64,000 nucleotides of DNA from Akebia trifoliata (lineage: Eukaryota > Streptophyta > Magnoliopsida > Ranunculales > Lardizabalaceae): NCBI GenBank assembly GCA_017979445.1, contig CM030706.1, positions 29,176,493 through 29,240,492 on the forward strand, in the 5' to 3' direction. The notes beneath the pieces were generated by a model, which saw only the letters and a program-made list of their open reading frames with translations, was not told the origin of the DNA and did no database searches. Position numbers and translations under genes: made by a program. Positions 48,639 to 59,664 of this stretch are shown one piece after another (position 1 is the first letter of the stretch; every line of letters begins with the position of its first letter).

Positions 48639-49087
48639 AGGGATGTAACTTGGTTTGATTTGGGTCTCTATCAAAATGGAACCAACATAAGTCGACTCCA
48701 CTAAATAAGATATAGAACCAAACTGAATTGCTCATAGAATCGAACCAAATTGAACTAAAGTCAGTTTGGTCCAGTTTGATTTTATGGGTTGCCAATATCC
48801 TATAAACTTAATTGGAAGCAACATATTTTTAATGAAAAAAAAAAAAAAGATGAACCTAAAATTTTATATAATAAACCATTAATCTATCCATAAAAATAAA
48901 AATAAAATAATATATGCCCTAACTCCTAAAAAGTAGCAAATCATTAAGAGTTTGATTCCCGATTTAGTTCAGTTTTATATAAGAATTGAATCAAATTGAT
49001 TTATTCTCCATTTTCTTGACCCAAAATTGAACCACAAAATCACTGGTTTGGTTGATTCTGATTTGAACTGAACCAAGTTGCACCCCT
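48639..49087. mobile_element. hAT-type MITE, imperfect TSD
   Basis: The ends AGGGATGTAACTTGGTTTGA and, inverted, AGGGGTGCAACTTGGTTCAG match. The flanking 8-mers TATAAATG / AGAAAATG agree at 5 of 8 positions. No coding capacity. Confidence 0.65.
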
Positions 49088-49455
49088 AGAAAATGATCAT
49101 GGAAAACCTATTTATGACCAAAAAAAAAAAGGTTATGGAAACTTCAACTCCTAATCCAGAGGTTATTTGAAAATTTCGACGGGAAAAAAAAAAACAAAGC
49201 TTCATTCAATAGGTTTTTAGTAGAGATTCAATAGGTTTCTACCGAGTCAGTTAAATAAGAAACGGTATCCTTCCTATTGTATCATGCACAATAGGATCCT
49301 ACCAAGTTTTTTCAAATAGATTCGATAGAATCCTCGAGTCACAATAAATAAATAAAACCAGTAACTTCCTGCCAAACAAAAAAATTGAGCCTTATTTAAA
49401 GCGGGTGTGGAGAGTTTTTTATATTTTTTTGTTTAATTTGGTATTTCAAATATTG

Positions 49456-49590
49456 TGGATCACGATTATCGGACGATGAATGTACTATGGATAATGGCAA
49501 TCTCGATGGAATTGAATTACGGATGATTGTGGGACCTAGGCTTTAGGAGTGGGACCACGATTATCAGACAATGAATGTACTTTGGATTTC
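49456..49590. repeat. Direct repeat of a 32-bp motif, 98 bp apart
   Basis: CACGATTATCGGACGATGAA with TGTACTATGGA at about 49459 recurs as CACGATTATCAGACAATGAA with TGTACTTTGGA at about 49557. Confidence 0.75.
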
Positions 49591-50023
49591 AATGGAATAT
49601 GGAGCCAGAGTCGACTCCAAGTGCATGGAATACCATAAGGAACAGGTGATCATAAATGCCCACACACCAAACAAAAACCGTTGATGATAACCAACTATTA
49701 CAACAACAAAATTCATTAACCATATCATATTCAATCTCAAGTTCAAAGCCAACCATTACAACAGCACTCCTTCACGCCACTCCAACTAGATCACCTAAAT
49801 TCATCTCCATCCCAACAAAATCAAAATCAAAAGCCACAAAAAGTTTATACCCATCATTTTATGGTCCAGAGTTTTCTGCCCAACAAAACAATTTCCAATG
49901 TTTAGAGCAATGGCCAACATAGATGTCAATTACTGTTTTCTTTGGCGGATTGGGTTATCTTCAACAACTAAAATGCATTAACCATGATTGGCTTGCCTAC
50001 CTCTTTTATATATATATATATAT

Positions 50024-50393
50024 GGGAAATGTTCGGCACCCAACAATTTACCCAACCATTTGTCCAACATGTTTTGTCCTACATAGGTTAGAAGTTTTGG
50101 AATGGGCTGATTTTTGGTGAGGATGATCTCCTCACCGTAGGAGATCATCCTCACCAAAAATCAGCCCATTCCCCGTAGGAGATCATCCTCATCAAAAATC
50201 AGCCCATTCCAAAACTTCTAACCCCATGTTTACAAGTTGAAAAATCGTGGACCGTCTAATTTTTGTAAATCATTTGTGATGGGGTTAGAAGTTTTGGAAT
50301 GAGCTGATTTTTGGCCCATTCCAAAACTTCTAACCCATGTAGGACAAAACATGTTGGGCAAATGGTTGGGTAAATGGTTGGGTGCGGAACGGG
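50024..50393. mobile_element. TA-MITE copy F
   Basis: The left end is GGGAAATGTTCGGCACCCAA; the right end inverted is CCCGTTCCGCACCCAACC. The core repeats GAGGATGATCTCCTCACC and GAGATCATCCTCACCAAAAA as nested hairpins, with one internal duplication at 50140-50210. (TA)n lies on both sides. Confidence 0.85.
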
Positions 50394-50408
50394 ATATATA
50401 TATATATA

Positions 50409-50517
50409 TGAAAATGTTCAGCACCCTACTATTTACCCTATGTGTTTTGTCTTACATGGGTTAGAAATTTTGGAATGGGCTGATTTTTTTTTTTTTGATG
50501 ATCTCTATTGTGAGAAG
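50409..50517. mobile_element. TA-MITE copy G, truncated
   Basis: The left end GAAAATGTTCAGCACCCTAC is like copy E. The sequence is lost after GATGATCTCTATTGTGAGAA, where the duplicated flank begins. Confidence 0.75.
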
Positions 50518-50608
50518 ATGTCAATTACTGTTTTCTTTGGCAGATTGGGTTATCTTCAACAACTAAAATGCATTAACCATGATTGGCTTGCCTCTCATAT
50601 ATATATAT

Positions 50609-50816
50609 GGGTCCCGTTCCGCACCCAACCATTTATCCAACCATTTGCCCAACATGTTTTGTCCTACATGGGTAAGAAGTTTTGGAATAGGCTGATTTTT
50701 TATGAGGATAATCTCCTCACCATAGAGATCATCCTCACCAAAAATCAGCCCATTCCAAAACTTATAACCCATGTAGGACAAAACATATTGGACAAATGGT
50801 TGGGTGCTGAACATTT

Positions 50817-50819
<3 letters not shown>
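50609..50819. mobile_element. TA-MITE copy H, inverted relative to F
   Basis: The left end is GGGTCCCGTTCCGCACCCAA; the right end inverted is GGGAAATGTTCAGCACCCAA. It is a single hairpin of 211 bp, about 160 bp shorter than F. Confidence 0.85.

Positions 50820-50884
<65 letters not shown>
50820..50884. repeat. (TA)n microsatellite, about 64 bp
   Basis: Uninterrupted TA dinucleotides between MITE H and the left end of the Pack-MULE-like element. Other TA tracts in the region: 50009-50023, 50394-50408, 56845-56858, 59804-59826, 60208-60221, 60602-60640, 60994-61020. Confidence 0.95.
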
Positions 50885-50886
<2 letters not shown>

Positions 50887-51034
50887 GTCGCGTTCCTAAG
50901 ACTCATATTGCGACTCACATCGCGACTCATCATTTCAGCCGTTCGATACGCGCTAGATCGACGACTCAGATCGTGTATTTCTTTAAAAACGATTGGAAAA
51001 TAACAAATTTTCGTTATTTGCAAACACCTCCCCG
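50885..51034 (+). repeat. Left terminal inverted repeat of the Pack-MULE-like element
   Basis: Starts GGGTCGCGTTCCTAAGACTC and is nearly identical to the inverted right end for the first 75 bp. The match is patchy afterwards to ACACCTCCCCG. Confidence 0.9.
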
Positions 51035-51219
51035 TAAAAAAAAAAAAAACAGATCCGAATCGTCTTCTTCACTCTCTGCCCCTGCGTTCGAAGACACAGA
51101 TCTGAGATCAGAGATCAGAGATCTCTTCGTCTTGTTTTTAACGTCTTCATCTTCATCTTCTTCTTCCTCTTCAAACTCACATCTACTGTAAACTAACATC
51201 ACCGTCTTCGTCATCTCTC

Positions 51220-51250
<31 letters not shown>

Positions 51251-52560
51251 CTCTCTAACTCGTTGCGATTGCATCTCGACAGATTTTGAAACCGTCCTAC
51301 AAAGAAACCCTAACTCTCTCACTTGTCTATCTCAACGACAAATTGAAACTCTCGCGTTCAGAGGGTCCCTCACCGACGATTTGCGATGGCGATGGTGACG
51401 ACTTGTCGGCAACCCTAAAAGGAACCATAACACAAAAATACCGAGGTATGTTTTTTAGTTGCTCTTTTACATCAAAAAAGGGGTTCAAGCAACTGACAAT
51501 GGCATTGAGAAATTGTCCTGCATCTATTTTGAATTGTTTGTTGGAATCTTGGAAATAATTGTTTGTTTGAACATCAACTGTTTGACAATTCGCCTCTTTG
51601 AAGTTTAACTGCACTAAACACCATGTTGTTTACTTATTCGTTTTTTCATTTATTTATTATTTTACTGCTAAAGGTATGGTGGTTTTATAATTAATTCAAA
51701 AGAAAACCAAGATTAATTGGGCCACTACATTAGCAGATAGAGTCTAATAATCTCAATGAGAATGAAAATTGATAGGTGCATTGTGGAATGCTAACTTCAC
51801 GATATTGATAAAGTTAAATCATTTTTCAAAAGATTGCTAAATAATGTAGATTATGCTTTGGGATTATCATATGGTGTCTTAACAAATTCAATGCTACTGT
51901 ATCTTGTACCTGTATTTCCTAAAAAATTACCTTAATTAATTGCTAGCTAAAAATTTACATGAAAGAAGTCAGTCGCATAGTAAGCAATACTTGAGGACCT
52001 TAACTAAGGTGGTCATCTTGACACCGTCGACATGAGCAACACGGTAAGCATTGCTTGGTATCAAAATTTCTATTGATACCTTTGTTTTGTTTAGATTACA
52101 TATCATTTTTTCTTTTGTTCTCAAGATTTGGTGCATATATGTGTGCAGATTGATATCACTTTCGCCTTTTACTAAATAATACTGACTATAAAAAAAAAAG
52201 TATCTTGAAGTTGATTATCTAATGACCTAGAGTTCTATGTAGATGGTCAAGGTGTTGCTGTTATAATAGTTTCTACATGTCTGTGTTTATTGAACACCTC
52301 ATTCCAAGGCCTATGTGCTACATACTTCTCTAATTTCTCCCATATTTAACGATATTTCCATATATGTTAAATCTTTCCATATGTTAAAATCTGTCATTAG
52401 TTGTTACCGTGTCCATTATATTTTTTATTGAAATTTTACTCTTATCGATTAAATCGTATTGTTGTATGTTCACCATTCCAGATCTTTGGGTTCATCGATT
52501 TGGAAAAGCTTGGGTTGATTACATTTAGATAGGTAATCTGTTGATATCTAAGTTGCATCT
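51035..52560. other. Sub-terminal region of the Pack-MULE-like element; no assigned gene
   Basis: Contains CT-rich tracts (51211-51256) and TCTTCATCT repeats, like a plant 5' leader. An open stretch at 51286-51558 is unrecognised. It could hold a promoter or first exon from another source, or simply filler. Confidence 0.35.
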
Positions 52561-52575
52561 GTTCCTGTTATTGGT

Positions 52576-53760
52576 AGGGACTTGTCCTACAATATGCTCA
52601 TGGGAGAGATACCGTTCAACATTGGTTTTTACAAGTAGCTACACTGTATGTAGCCAACAGCTCTATTTGTTTTTGACATTAAGTTTGGGATTCAAAGTCT
52701 TTTAGACCCATTTTTGTGATTATTCTTTGTCTGTTTTTTTGGTGGATGGAAGATCTTTGCAGGAGAATAGACTTACTGGAAAAATTCTGTCTGTGATTAG
52801 ACTGATGCAGGCACTCGTTGTGCTGTAAGCACTGTAAATTTACTATGCTACAATCTTAAATAATTAAATCTTTGCTTACTATGTTCTACTAACTGAAGTC
52901 TACTTTCTTCCATTTGTCTCATGTTCCCATTTTTCAATTACCTACTTAGTCATCTTTTGCAGACATATATTTTTTTCACTTTCTTACTTTTCTTCCCATA
53001 ATCCAGAGATCTTAGTTGCAATCTCTTGAGTGGACCCATTCCAGACATATTAGGAAATTTGACTTACATTGAAAAATTGTAGGTTGCATTTATTTTTAAG
53101 ATTTAAATCAATATTTTTCTTCCTTCCAAAATCATCTATGAATGGTATATGATATTCTGATTGGATTATCTCCCTTTTAGGTACTTGCAAGGTAACAAAC
53201 TTACCAGAACCATTCCTCTCGAGTTGGGAAACATGACTAACCTTCATTATCTGTAAGGACAAATTTCTAAATGACTATCTATATGGACATTTCTGAATCA
53301 TTATTTTATAATATAATGCAACAATGTGCATCCTCTATTATCTTCCTCCATTGTAGGAATATGTTCAAGGGGACCTACATTCAATTGGTTGCTCCCAGCT
53401 ATGTCTCCAAACTCAAAATTCACTCCAATTGGAAAATTCTTATTGGTCAAAAGAAGACATCTATAATTGGACATTTAGAATCTTCCAATTGAGGTAATAT
53501 TAGGGGTGGGAGTCCGGGGTCTGTTACTATTGGAATCGAACCCCTCCCCCAACACGTCAATGATTGCACATCATGAGAAAGACCTATACATTGTTTGTGT
53601 GGGTGAATGTGTGTTTCAGTTTTAATTGGCTTTTTTCTCCCTTCGGTTAATCTCTCCATTTTTTCATGGATAGGGAACTGAATGATAATCAGCTCAGTGG
53701 GCGTATCCCCCCTGAGCTTGGGAAGCTCACGGTCTTATTGGATCTTGGAAGTCTTAATTA
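52576..53760 (+). pseudogene. Captured ERECTA-type LRR receptor kinase fragment with introns
   Basis: Five LRR exons are recognisable: DLSYNMLMGEIPFNIGF (about 52589), ENRLTGKILSVIRLMQALVV (52763-52826), DLSCNLLSGPIPDILGNLTY (53007-53079), YLQGNKLTRTIPLELGNMTN (about 53181-53251) and ELNDNQLSGRIPPELGKLTV (53674-53760). Each is about 72 bp, bounded by AG and GT-like sites, as in ERECTA genes where single repeats are separate exons. The first has lost one base after IGF, and splice donors are damaged in places. The repeats are consecutive ones from the middle of the ectodomain. The kinase and signal peptide are absent, so no receptor can be made. Confidence 0.8.
53495..53640 (-). mobile_element. 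Possible tRNA-derived SINE fragment between LRR exons
   Basis: The minus strand has GGGGTTCGATTCCAATAG, a good pol III box B, about 30 bp from a GTGTTGGGGGA stretch. It ends near ACTCCCACCCCTAATA. No convincing box A was found. Confidence 0.3.
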
Positions 53761-53938
53761 GGTTTTTAGGGATTTTCTTTATTGTTCTACTCTGAAGTTT
53801 CACAATCCTAAACTTTTGCTGCCATTCTGAGCAATTTTCCCTATATTCCTTGTTTCCTAATATATATACATATGAAGAATTTCGTTTCATTTTTTTTTCT
53901 GTTCATTAATTGCTTGCCATAACAATTTCATTTTGCAG

Positions 53939-54085
53939 GTTATTGCAAAAATCCTAAAGGAGGAAGAAATAGCCGGTTTGAAAGAGTTGCTCAAAATGAT
54001 TGACACAAACAACAGTGAAATATTAACGTTTGATGAACTAAAAGACGGCTTGAGGAAAGTGGGCTCTGAGCTCAAGGATCCATTT
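53939..54085 (+). pseudogene. Captured CDPK fragment (first EF-hand exon)
   Basis: After a TTTTGCAG acceptor the frame reads [20 protein letters not shown], then [20 protein letters not shown] and VGSELKD. This is the autoinhibitory-junction/EF-hand 1 part of plant calcium-dependent protein kinases. The loop has the D-x-N-x-S pattern and an FDEL end; Gly at loop position 6 is Glu here. Sequence after KD diverges, so only one exon was taken. No kinase domain is near. Confidence 0.8.
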
Positions 54086-54231
54086 TTTTTATTGGTTGAA
54101 TTTAATATTATGTTCATGTTTGGATGTCTATAGACATGATTACACTAAGAATGAAGTTTATGCTGAAATGGGTAGTCTGGACATTTTATTTTGAACAATT
54201 CGTGAGGCTGATTTTGAAATGTTACGATTAG

Positions 54232-54760
54232 CTTGACATCCCTACAAAAAAGGATGCAATACACCATGTATCCCAAGCTATCAGGTATCAACGCCATGTT
54301 CAAAACTCAAAAAGTGCTTGTGGTGATGATGTTTGCGATATTCGAGAATGGCTTCCAAAATCTAAAATGGATCATAAGTTGTGGAGACTTGTTACTTTGC
54401 TTGTCGATTCTTATTTAACTCTGGGACGAGTTTATAAGGAGGATGACCAGTTGAATCAAGCTCTTAAGGCTGTAGACTTAGCATGTTGTATCTATGGATC
54501 AATACCTCAACATCTTGATGATGCAATATTTGATCAATCCTCTTTGAGTCATATTTTATGGGCTAAAGCATGGTCTAGTTGTAGGGGATGTATATATTCA
54601 TGAGCACCATATACAATTGAGAAATAAGAAATGCCATAATATTAATTGTAGTTGCAAGAGAAATAGTAGATAGAGCAGTCCTAACAGTGCAAGCATTAGT
54701 AATAGTAGTGGTAATAATGTGCCTCTAATATTCACTACATTGACTAAAAATAATGGTTTT
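54232..54760 (+). pseudogene. Captured TPR-protein fragment, EDRF1-like
   Basis: The frame reads DIPTKKDAIHHVSQAIRYQR, then DIREWLPKSKMDHKLWRLVT and LLVDSYLTLGRVYKEDDQLN. QALKAVDLACCIYGSIPQHL continues to about 54600. A TPR-like helix pair is evident. A Cys/Ser-rich NCSCKRNSR stretch follows in a shifted frame. The wording resembles plant homologues of erythroid differentiation-related factor 1, recalled from memory, so the family name is tentative. It is truncated at both ends. Confidence 0.5.
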
Positions 54761-55326
54761 GCCATCTAAAAACTACAACTCACTACATTGACTGATCATC
54801 GATCATTGTGTATTCCTACATACTTGTCTTCTTACCTCCATCCATTTGATTTTCAATCTTCATTTTAAACAAGGAAACCTAATACCACAAAGTGCATATC
54901 TGGAACCAACTAACAATCTTAGTTTGATCAATCAATTAGGAGATCAACAAAACATACACATGTTTTTTTATTTGACCTAGGATATGGCTTTAGCTTTGAA
55001 GTTGCCATTTGCTTCTACATGAAACACAAATTCCATAAAAAACATTGTATGACACTCAAAATAATATAATAATGTAACACCAACAACACTGTTGTAACTA
55101 ATTAATTGGACAATTAAACGTGTTTACAAAATCTTAACCATTGCAAACTCCTAAATGTTCTGAATTTGTAGAATAGTGTATTGTCAATAGTTTTCACAAA
55201 AACTATGCTGGCAGCAAGGTATCATCACAGCCTCTTTGAATATCATATTGCAAAGGGAGCATCTCAATTCTGACAGAAAATCAGTTTTGAGCATTGCAGG
55301 AGAACTTGCATCTCAATTCTGCTATT
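54761..55326. other. Pack-MULE interior, nothing assigned
   Basis: AT-rich. A repeated phrase (GAGCATCTCAATTCTGACAG / TTGCATCTCAATTCTGCTAT) occurs around 55260-55320. No protein similarity recognised. Confidence 0.35.
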
Positions 55327-55771
55327 TTCCTATTTTCTTCTTCCCTTTCCAATCTTCTCCTTGCCTCTTGTTCCTTTAGCTGAAGTTAATTTTTCTTCTT
55401 CTCTAGGTTTCACAGCTTTGGTTGAGTTTACTTCAGTTACAGACTTCTGAATTCTTTTAATGGTACCATCACTAAACTGCTTCAATGGATTATTTGCACC
55501 GTCTAGCTTTTGAAGATATATCTGTTGTGCCATGCTCAAAATGTTATTTGTGAACCTGAGTAACATGAGAAAATATGATAAAATTATAGTATCTTCATAG
55601 AAGATGAGCAGAATTCAACAGTATAAGACATATGGACAAGTAAGGGAGGATGAGAAGGCCTGCTCACCAATAAAGACTTAGCCCGGAAGGAACAGAAAGA
55701 GCAAAATAACCAATCATTAAGGGAAGATATTTAGTTAGAGCTTGAAAATTCTTCGTGCTTGGATCATTAAC
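55327..55771 (-). pseudogene. Captured ALBINO3-type (YidC/Oxa1) fragment, two exons
   Basis: Exon 55771-55678 encodes VNDPSTKNFQALTKYLPLMI followed by GYFALSVPSGLSLYW. Exon 55555-55327 encodes FTNNILSMAQQIYLQKLDGA, then NNPLKQFSDGT and KAVKPREEEKLTSAKGTRGK. The Trp codon is split across a GT-AG intron exactly as expected. These are the last transmembrane segment and the start of the basic C-terminal tail of the thylakoid insertase ALB3. The remainder of the protein is missing. Confidence 0.8.
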
Positions 55772-56236
55772 CTGAAAATCATACATGATAATAAACATAT
55801 AAGACATGACAAAGTACCAACCTCAAATTACTAGTGAGTAGTTAGGACATAATATGCATTGTAATGTAGAAAATGAAATTAGAGTGAAATTCAGTTCATT
55901 TTATCTTTGACAGCGACCAAAGAAAGCCCAAGTAAGTGCACTACAGTACCAAAAGAATGAATGATAAACACCACTTCCTTTTGAACTCATATCACAGATA
56001 TAAGCACTTACAATCTTGATATTAAAATAGGATTAACATGTATAAAATACATTCATAAAGGAAAACATAAGAAACATGGATAGATTAGATCATCATCAGA
56101 CAAGCCATGCTCCAAATGTGAATCATCATCGACGGATAGATTATATACAATTCACAACATGTGAATCATAGTATTAAAAACAAATTATGCTTCAATAATT
56201 CATAACAAAATCAATAGATTTCACCACTAAATGTAC

Positions 56237-56450
56237 CTTTAACAGAAGTTCGACAACATCCTTGACCGTGTTCACTTTGTATTCTGTAAGGTTTTCAACA
56301 TAAACACCCTTCCTCATGTTTTCTCTAAGCTATACAACACGGGAAATCTAGTTAAAATTATAACATGGAAATCCAGATAGAACCAACACATCTCAAAGAG
56401 AACAATTAAATTACTTGAAGATTAGTTGATGAAGGCTCCAGGAACAATTA
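56237..56450 (-). pseudogene. Captured kinesin-12-type motor fragment, two exons
   Basis: Exon 56329-56237 (93 bp, GT-AG bounded) encodes LRENMRKGVYVENLTEYKVN followed by TVKDVVELLLK. The preceding partial exon at about 56450-56417 reads LFLEPSSTNLQ then GT. In plant kinesin-12 (phragmoplast motor) genes, DLLEPSSTNLQ directly precedes REDxxKGVYVENLTE. The captured part is about 40 residues of the motor domain before switch I. It is not functional. Confidence 0.75.
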
Positions 56451-56523
56451 AGTGGCAGTCTATCATGATTAGAGACGAAGATTGGTAATGATTTCTCTAA
56501 GTCTTCCATTAGAGACCACACAG

Positions 56524-56650
56524 CAAACTACCATTACCATTCACCACCACCTCCACCACCCAAGAAACATCCTCCTCCTCCATCTCCTCCCTACCATTAC
56601 AAATCACCATCATCACCTGTCCACAAGCCACCACCACATTCCCGATGGTT
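56524..56650 (+). pseudogene. Captured extensin-like fragment
   Basis: One frame reads NYHYHSPPPPPPKKHPPPPS, then PPYHYKSPSSPVHKPPPHS. The SPPPP and YHYKSP modules are those of extensin cell-wall glycoproteins. Only about 40 residues are present; no signal peptide. Confidence 0.7.
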
Positions 56651-56659
56651 CAATAGCCA

Positions 56660-56847
56660 ATGAAGGAACCAACGTTGGGAGCCAAAATTTGTCCTATATG
56701 GGAAAAGTTTCGGATTTGGCTGATTTTTTGTTTGGATGATCTCCTCGCCAAAGAGATCCACAAAAAAAATCAGCCCATTCCTAAACTTCTAACCCATATA
56801 GGAAATATTTTGACTCCCAAATGTATGCTGCCGAACATTGCCCTATA
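56660..56847. mobile_element. TA-MITE copy I nested inside the Pack-MULE-like element
   Basis: The core TTTGGCTGATTTTTTGTTTG...AAAATCAGCCCATTCCTAAA hairpin is present. The right end inverted is GGGCAATGTTCGGCAGCA, next to a TATATATATA tract. The left end is unclear, around 56640-56680. Confidence 0.65.
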
Positions 56848-56872
56848 TATATATAGTGGAAATCGAGTCTTA

Positions 56873-57250
56873 CTTGTTTCTCAAGCTTATACAACTTGCA
56901 GCGGAAGTCGATCCATTTTCGGTCCAACCTTTCCTGCTTTAAACGGATTTCCTCCTTCAAAAGCTCCAAATTGTCCAGCTTCTTCTGTGATGAAGGTGGC
57001 GCCTTGGGACCATTTGTCATCCCAGGTGCAGAACCAACCTTCGGAGCTATGAATGGGAGATTTTCTTTTCCTCTATTAGAAACAGATGTCACACCACTCG
57101 GAGCTGCAGATACAGTATTGGCCCCACTGCTTACACTGTCAACAGGAACACTGTCCCTGTTAGCCCACCATAGCTTGATGAAGCGGTTACCCATTACAGC
57201 ATCTGGTGCCTTCAGTAAGTGTGCACTTGGAGTTCCAAGTAAGGTCCCAT
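56873..57250 (-). pseudogene. Captured fragment of a CCCH/RRM protein of RBM26/27 type
   Basis: The minus strand reads KAPDAVMGNRFIKLWWANRD (end of an RRM), then SVSNRGKENLPFIAPKVGSA and NGPKAPPSSQKKLDNLELLK. EEIRLKQERLDRKWIDFRCK and LYKLEKQ precede a GT donor near 56874. The RRM end plus a Lys/Glu coiled coil is the arrangement of plant CCCH-zinc-finger/RRM proteins related to RBM26/27. A local duplication (GTGCACTTGGAGTTCCAAGT and its variant) is seen at 57220-57290. Nuclear RNA-binding function is the known role of the family. Confidence 0.7.
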
Positions 57251-57299
57251 TCCAGTTGGAGTTCCAAGTAAGTGTGCACTTGGAAGTGAAACAGGGAGA

Positions 57300-58228
57300 T
57301 TGAACTGTGAGAGGCTCTGTGATTTGCAAAACCAGCTATTGGTTATGAAAGTGGGATGGGCCTTATGCAATTAAATAAAAAAATCTCAACCCCAAGATCT
57401 TACTTCTAAGCAACAATTTCTTCAGTTTATACAATTAATGATTTTCTTACTCCCAGTAATATTTCTTATTTGTTGTCAACAATAGAATAATATATTGTAA
57501 AAAACCTTACTTCAAATGCTTTGCAATATTAAAGAAGAAATATGAAAGTATGAACAAATTTCATCCTCCCTACTTCTTCGTTGTGTATAGAGAATATCAA
57601 GGCCGGTTGGCACCAACCACTCAGTGGGTTGCACAAACGATATATAGTTGAAAGTAGGATCCAACTGGATCAACAGTAGAGTTTTTTCAAAAGGTACAAC
57701 ATAGACATATGATCAGTGTTTTAAAAATAAATAAAATAAAACAACTATTTTTTTTGGCTTGATACATGCTTTGAAAATGAACAATTACTGAACTCTTAAA
57801 TTTTAAATTTGAATCAATCGTATCCATGAAGAATTATCTAAAACAAATTAACAGAAGTCCCAGTTGAGATTAACTAAAATATATTGAAATTTCTATTTAT
57901 TCAACATCTAAATAATAATACAAAAGGAGTTGCCAACTCATATTTCTTACATTCAAATCAATGATACTCGAAGCTATCTAAAAGAATAAATGGAAAGCCA
58001 TTTCTAAAATCCTCAAAAGGATTAGTGGCATGTGTGTCAAATAGCTAGTTAACTTACCTCGAAAAGCCTTAGAAAATATGACCAAATCTATAAAGCCACT
58101 TGTAATGAATGAGTAAGTGATATACATTTACTTATTACATCCCCAATTTCATAAATAATTTATCACACCCTAGTTAAATATTAAAACACACAATCCAAAC
58201 ATTACAAAAGCTTGGTTCAACTAATTAT
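57300..58228. other. Pack-MULE interior, nothing assigned
   Basis: AT-rich, no coding similarity recognised. Confidence 0.35.
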
Positions 58229-58570
58229 TTCAACATTACAAAGCGTCATAACACATTGAAACAACTTTAGCAGTCATTTACAATTAGGATTAGGCTTATA
58301 TAAAATCCTAAATCTCATAAATGGAAATCTTTATAAATAAATAAAAAAGACAAAATAATGAGAGAGTGTGTTTCTATTGGCACCCCAACTTTTACCTATT
58401 CTCAACATTACAAAGTGTTATAACACATTGACACAACTTCAATAGTTATTTACAATTAGGATTAGGCCCATATCAAATCTTAAATCTAACAAATATAAAT
58501 CTAAAACAAAACAAAAAATTTGAGAGTGTGTTTCTATTGGCACCTCAATTTTCACTTATTCTCAATGATG
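58229..58570. repeat. Two-copy tandem repeat, about 173-bp unit
   Basis: Each unit runs CAACATTACAAAGYGTYATA...TTTACAATTAGGATTAGG...GAGAGTGTGTTTCTATTGGC and ends ...CTTTTACCTATTCT or its variant. The GAGAG...TTCTATTG start resembles the ends of the MITE at 62729. Confidence 0.75.
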
Positions 58571-59664
58571 ACTTATTTTTTTAAGGGGTGAATCTCCATT
58601 TCGTACCCTGAATATGAAAAAATTTCGGATTTGGTTCAATGATCATTTTAACTCCCAAAACATGTTTTTACAGTGAATTCGTCACTTTTATAATCTACGA
58701 ATTCATGAATTCTGTCAGTTTTATAGTCTATGAATTCTGTCAGGTTAAAAATCCATGTCAATAGACAAAATTCTAAAACTAAAAAAATTTGGTTGTAGGA
58801 GTTTTAAATTAAATTTTCTTCCATTACATCATTATTTCTTTATCTGTTTTTGATAGGTAAAAATTACATATTTAACAGAAATGATAAAGTTTTAATATAG
58901 AAGTCATTAAACTCTCTCATGGACATTATCATTTCAATCTAGGGATTTCTTTTTTTCTTTGTCTTTGGGTGTAAACTCTTTAAGGAATTCAAGAGTGGTA
59001 TTTTTTTCAAGATTTCTTAGGTAGATGGGTAAATCTCTACAACCTTGGTTATCCGGTTGTAGAAAAATCTAAGAATAGAGGTTGAAAGCCCTAAGTCACC
59101 ACCAACCTTGTCTCTGTAATAAAAAATTTGCTTTTTTTTTAAAAAAATCCAACAAGAAAGTGAAAAAATTGAAAGCCCTAAGTCACCACCCAACAACAAC
59201 TAAAAACCGAAGAAGAAGAAGACGAAGATGGAGATGGAGATACTCAGCAAAAAAATTAAAAAGAAAAATTATTAAACAAATAAAAGTGCAAAAAAAATTA
59301 AAAAACAAGGGTTTGTGATTTGTTACCTTAGGGTTTCTGTCGAGCTCTTCGTTTGTGTGAGTCGTCGTCTGTTCTAGAGAGAGAGAGAGGGGAATAGAGA
59401 TGAGGAAGAAGCACTGTAAAGAGAAAGAGAAGAGAGGGCAGAAACGAAGAAGACGAGTTTTCGTTCGTTTTGATTTTCTTTCGTCTTCGTTTCTTTCGAT
59501 TTTGTTTAGCAAGCAAGTTGGTCGATCTGAAATTTCGTTCAATCGCGATGAACACAAGAAGATTTCTCTCAGATTTTGGCTGAAATTTCGTTTGAAATTT
59601 GCGAAGACGACGAAGTTTCGGCTGAGGCTGAAATTTCTTTAGTTTTTATTTTTTATTTTGTTAT
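58571..59664. other. Sub-terminal right region of the Pack-MULE-like element; no assigned gene
   Basis: Contains GAAAGCCCTAAGTCACCACC twice (59079 and 59169) and GA-rich tracts at 59370-59460. The ORFs are low-complexity Lys/Arg strings on plus and their Phe/Leu shadows on minus. Confidence 0.35.

Larger units (their letters stand above)
49921..50600. repeat. Duplicated 85-90 bp flank around TA-MITEs
   Basis: ATGTCAATTACTGTTTTCTT through ATTGGCTTGCCTC occurs at 49921-50010 and again at about 50518-50594. Each copy is followed by a TA tract and a MITE, but the two MITEs are in opposite orientation. Confidence 0.9.

Noticed and set aside
49656..49922. 88-codon ORF with Ser/Thr/Lys-rich protein
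   Set aside because: No similarity, biased composition, and no supporting splice or promoter context.
50374..51003. 209-codon ORF with long Tyr-Ile repeats
   Set aside because: It is translation of the (TA)n tract and two MITEs; no protein similarity.
59082..59642. Lys/Arg-rich ORFs near the right Pack-MULE end
   Set aside because: GA-rich simple sequence; both strands give ORFs of biased composition and none matches a family.
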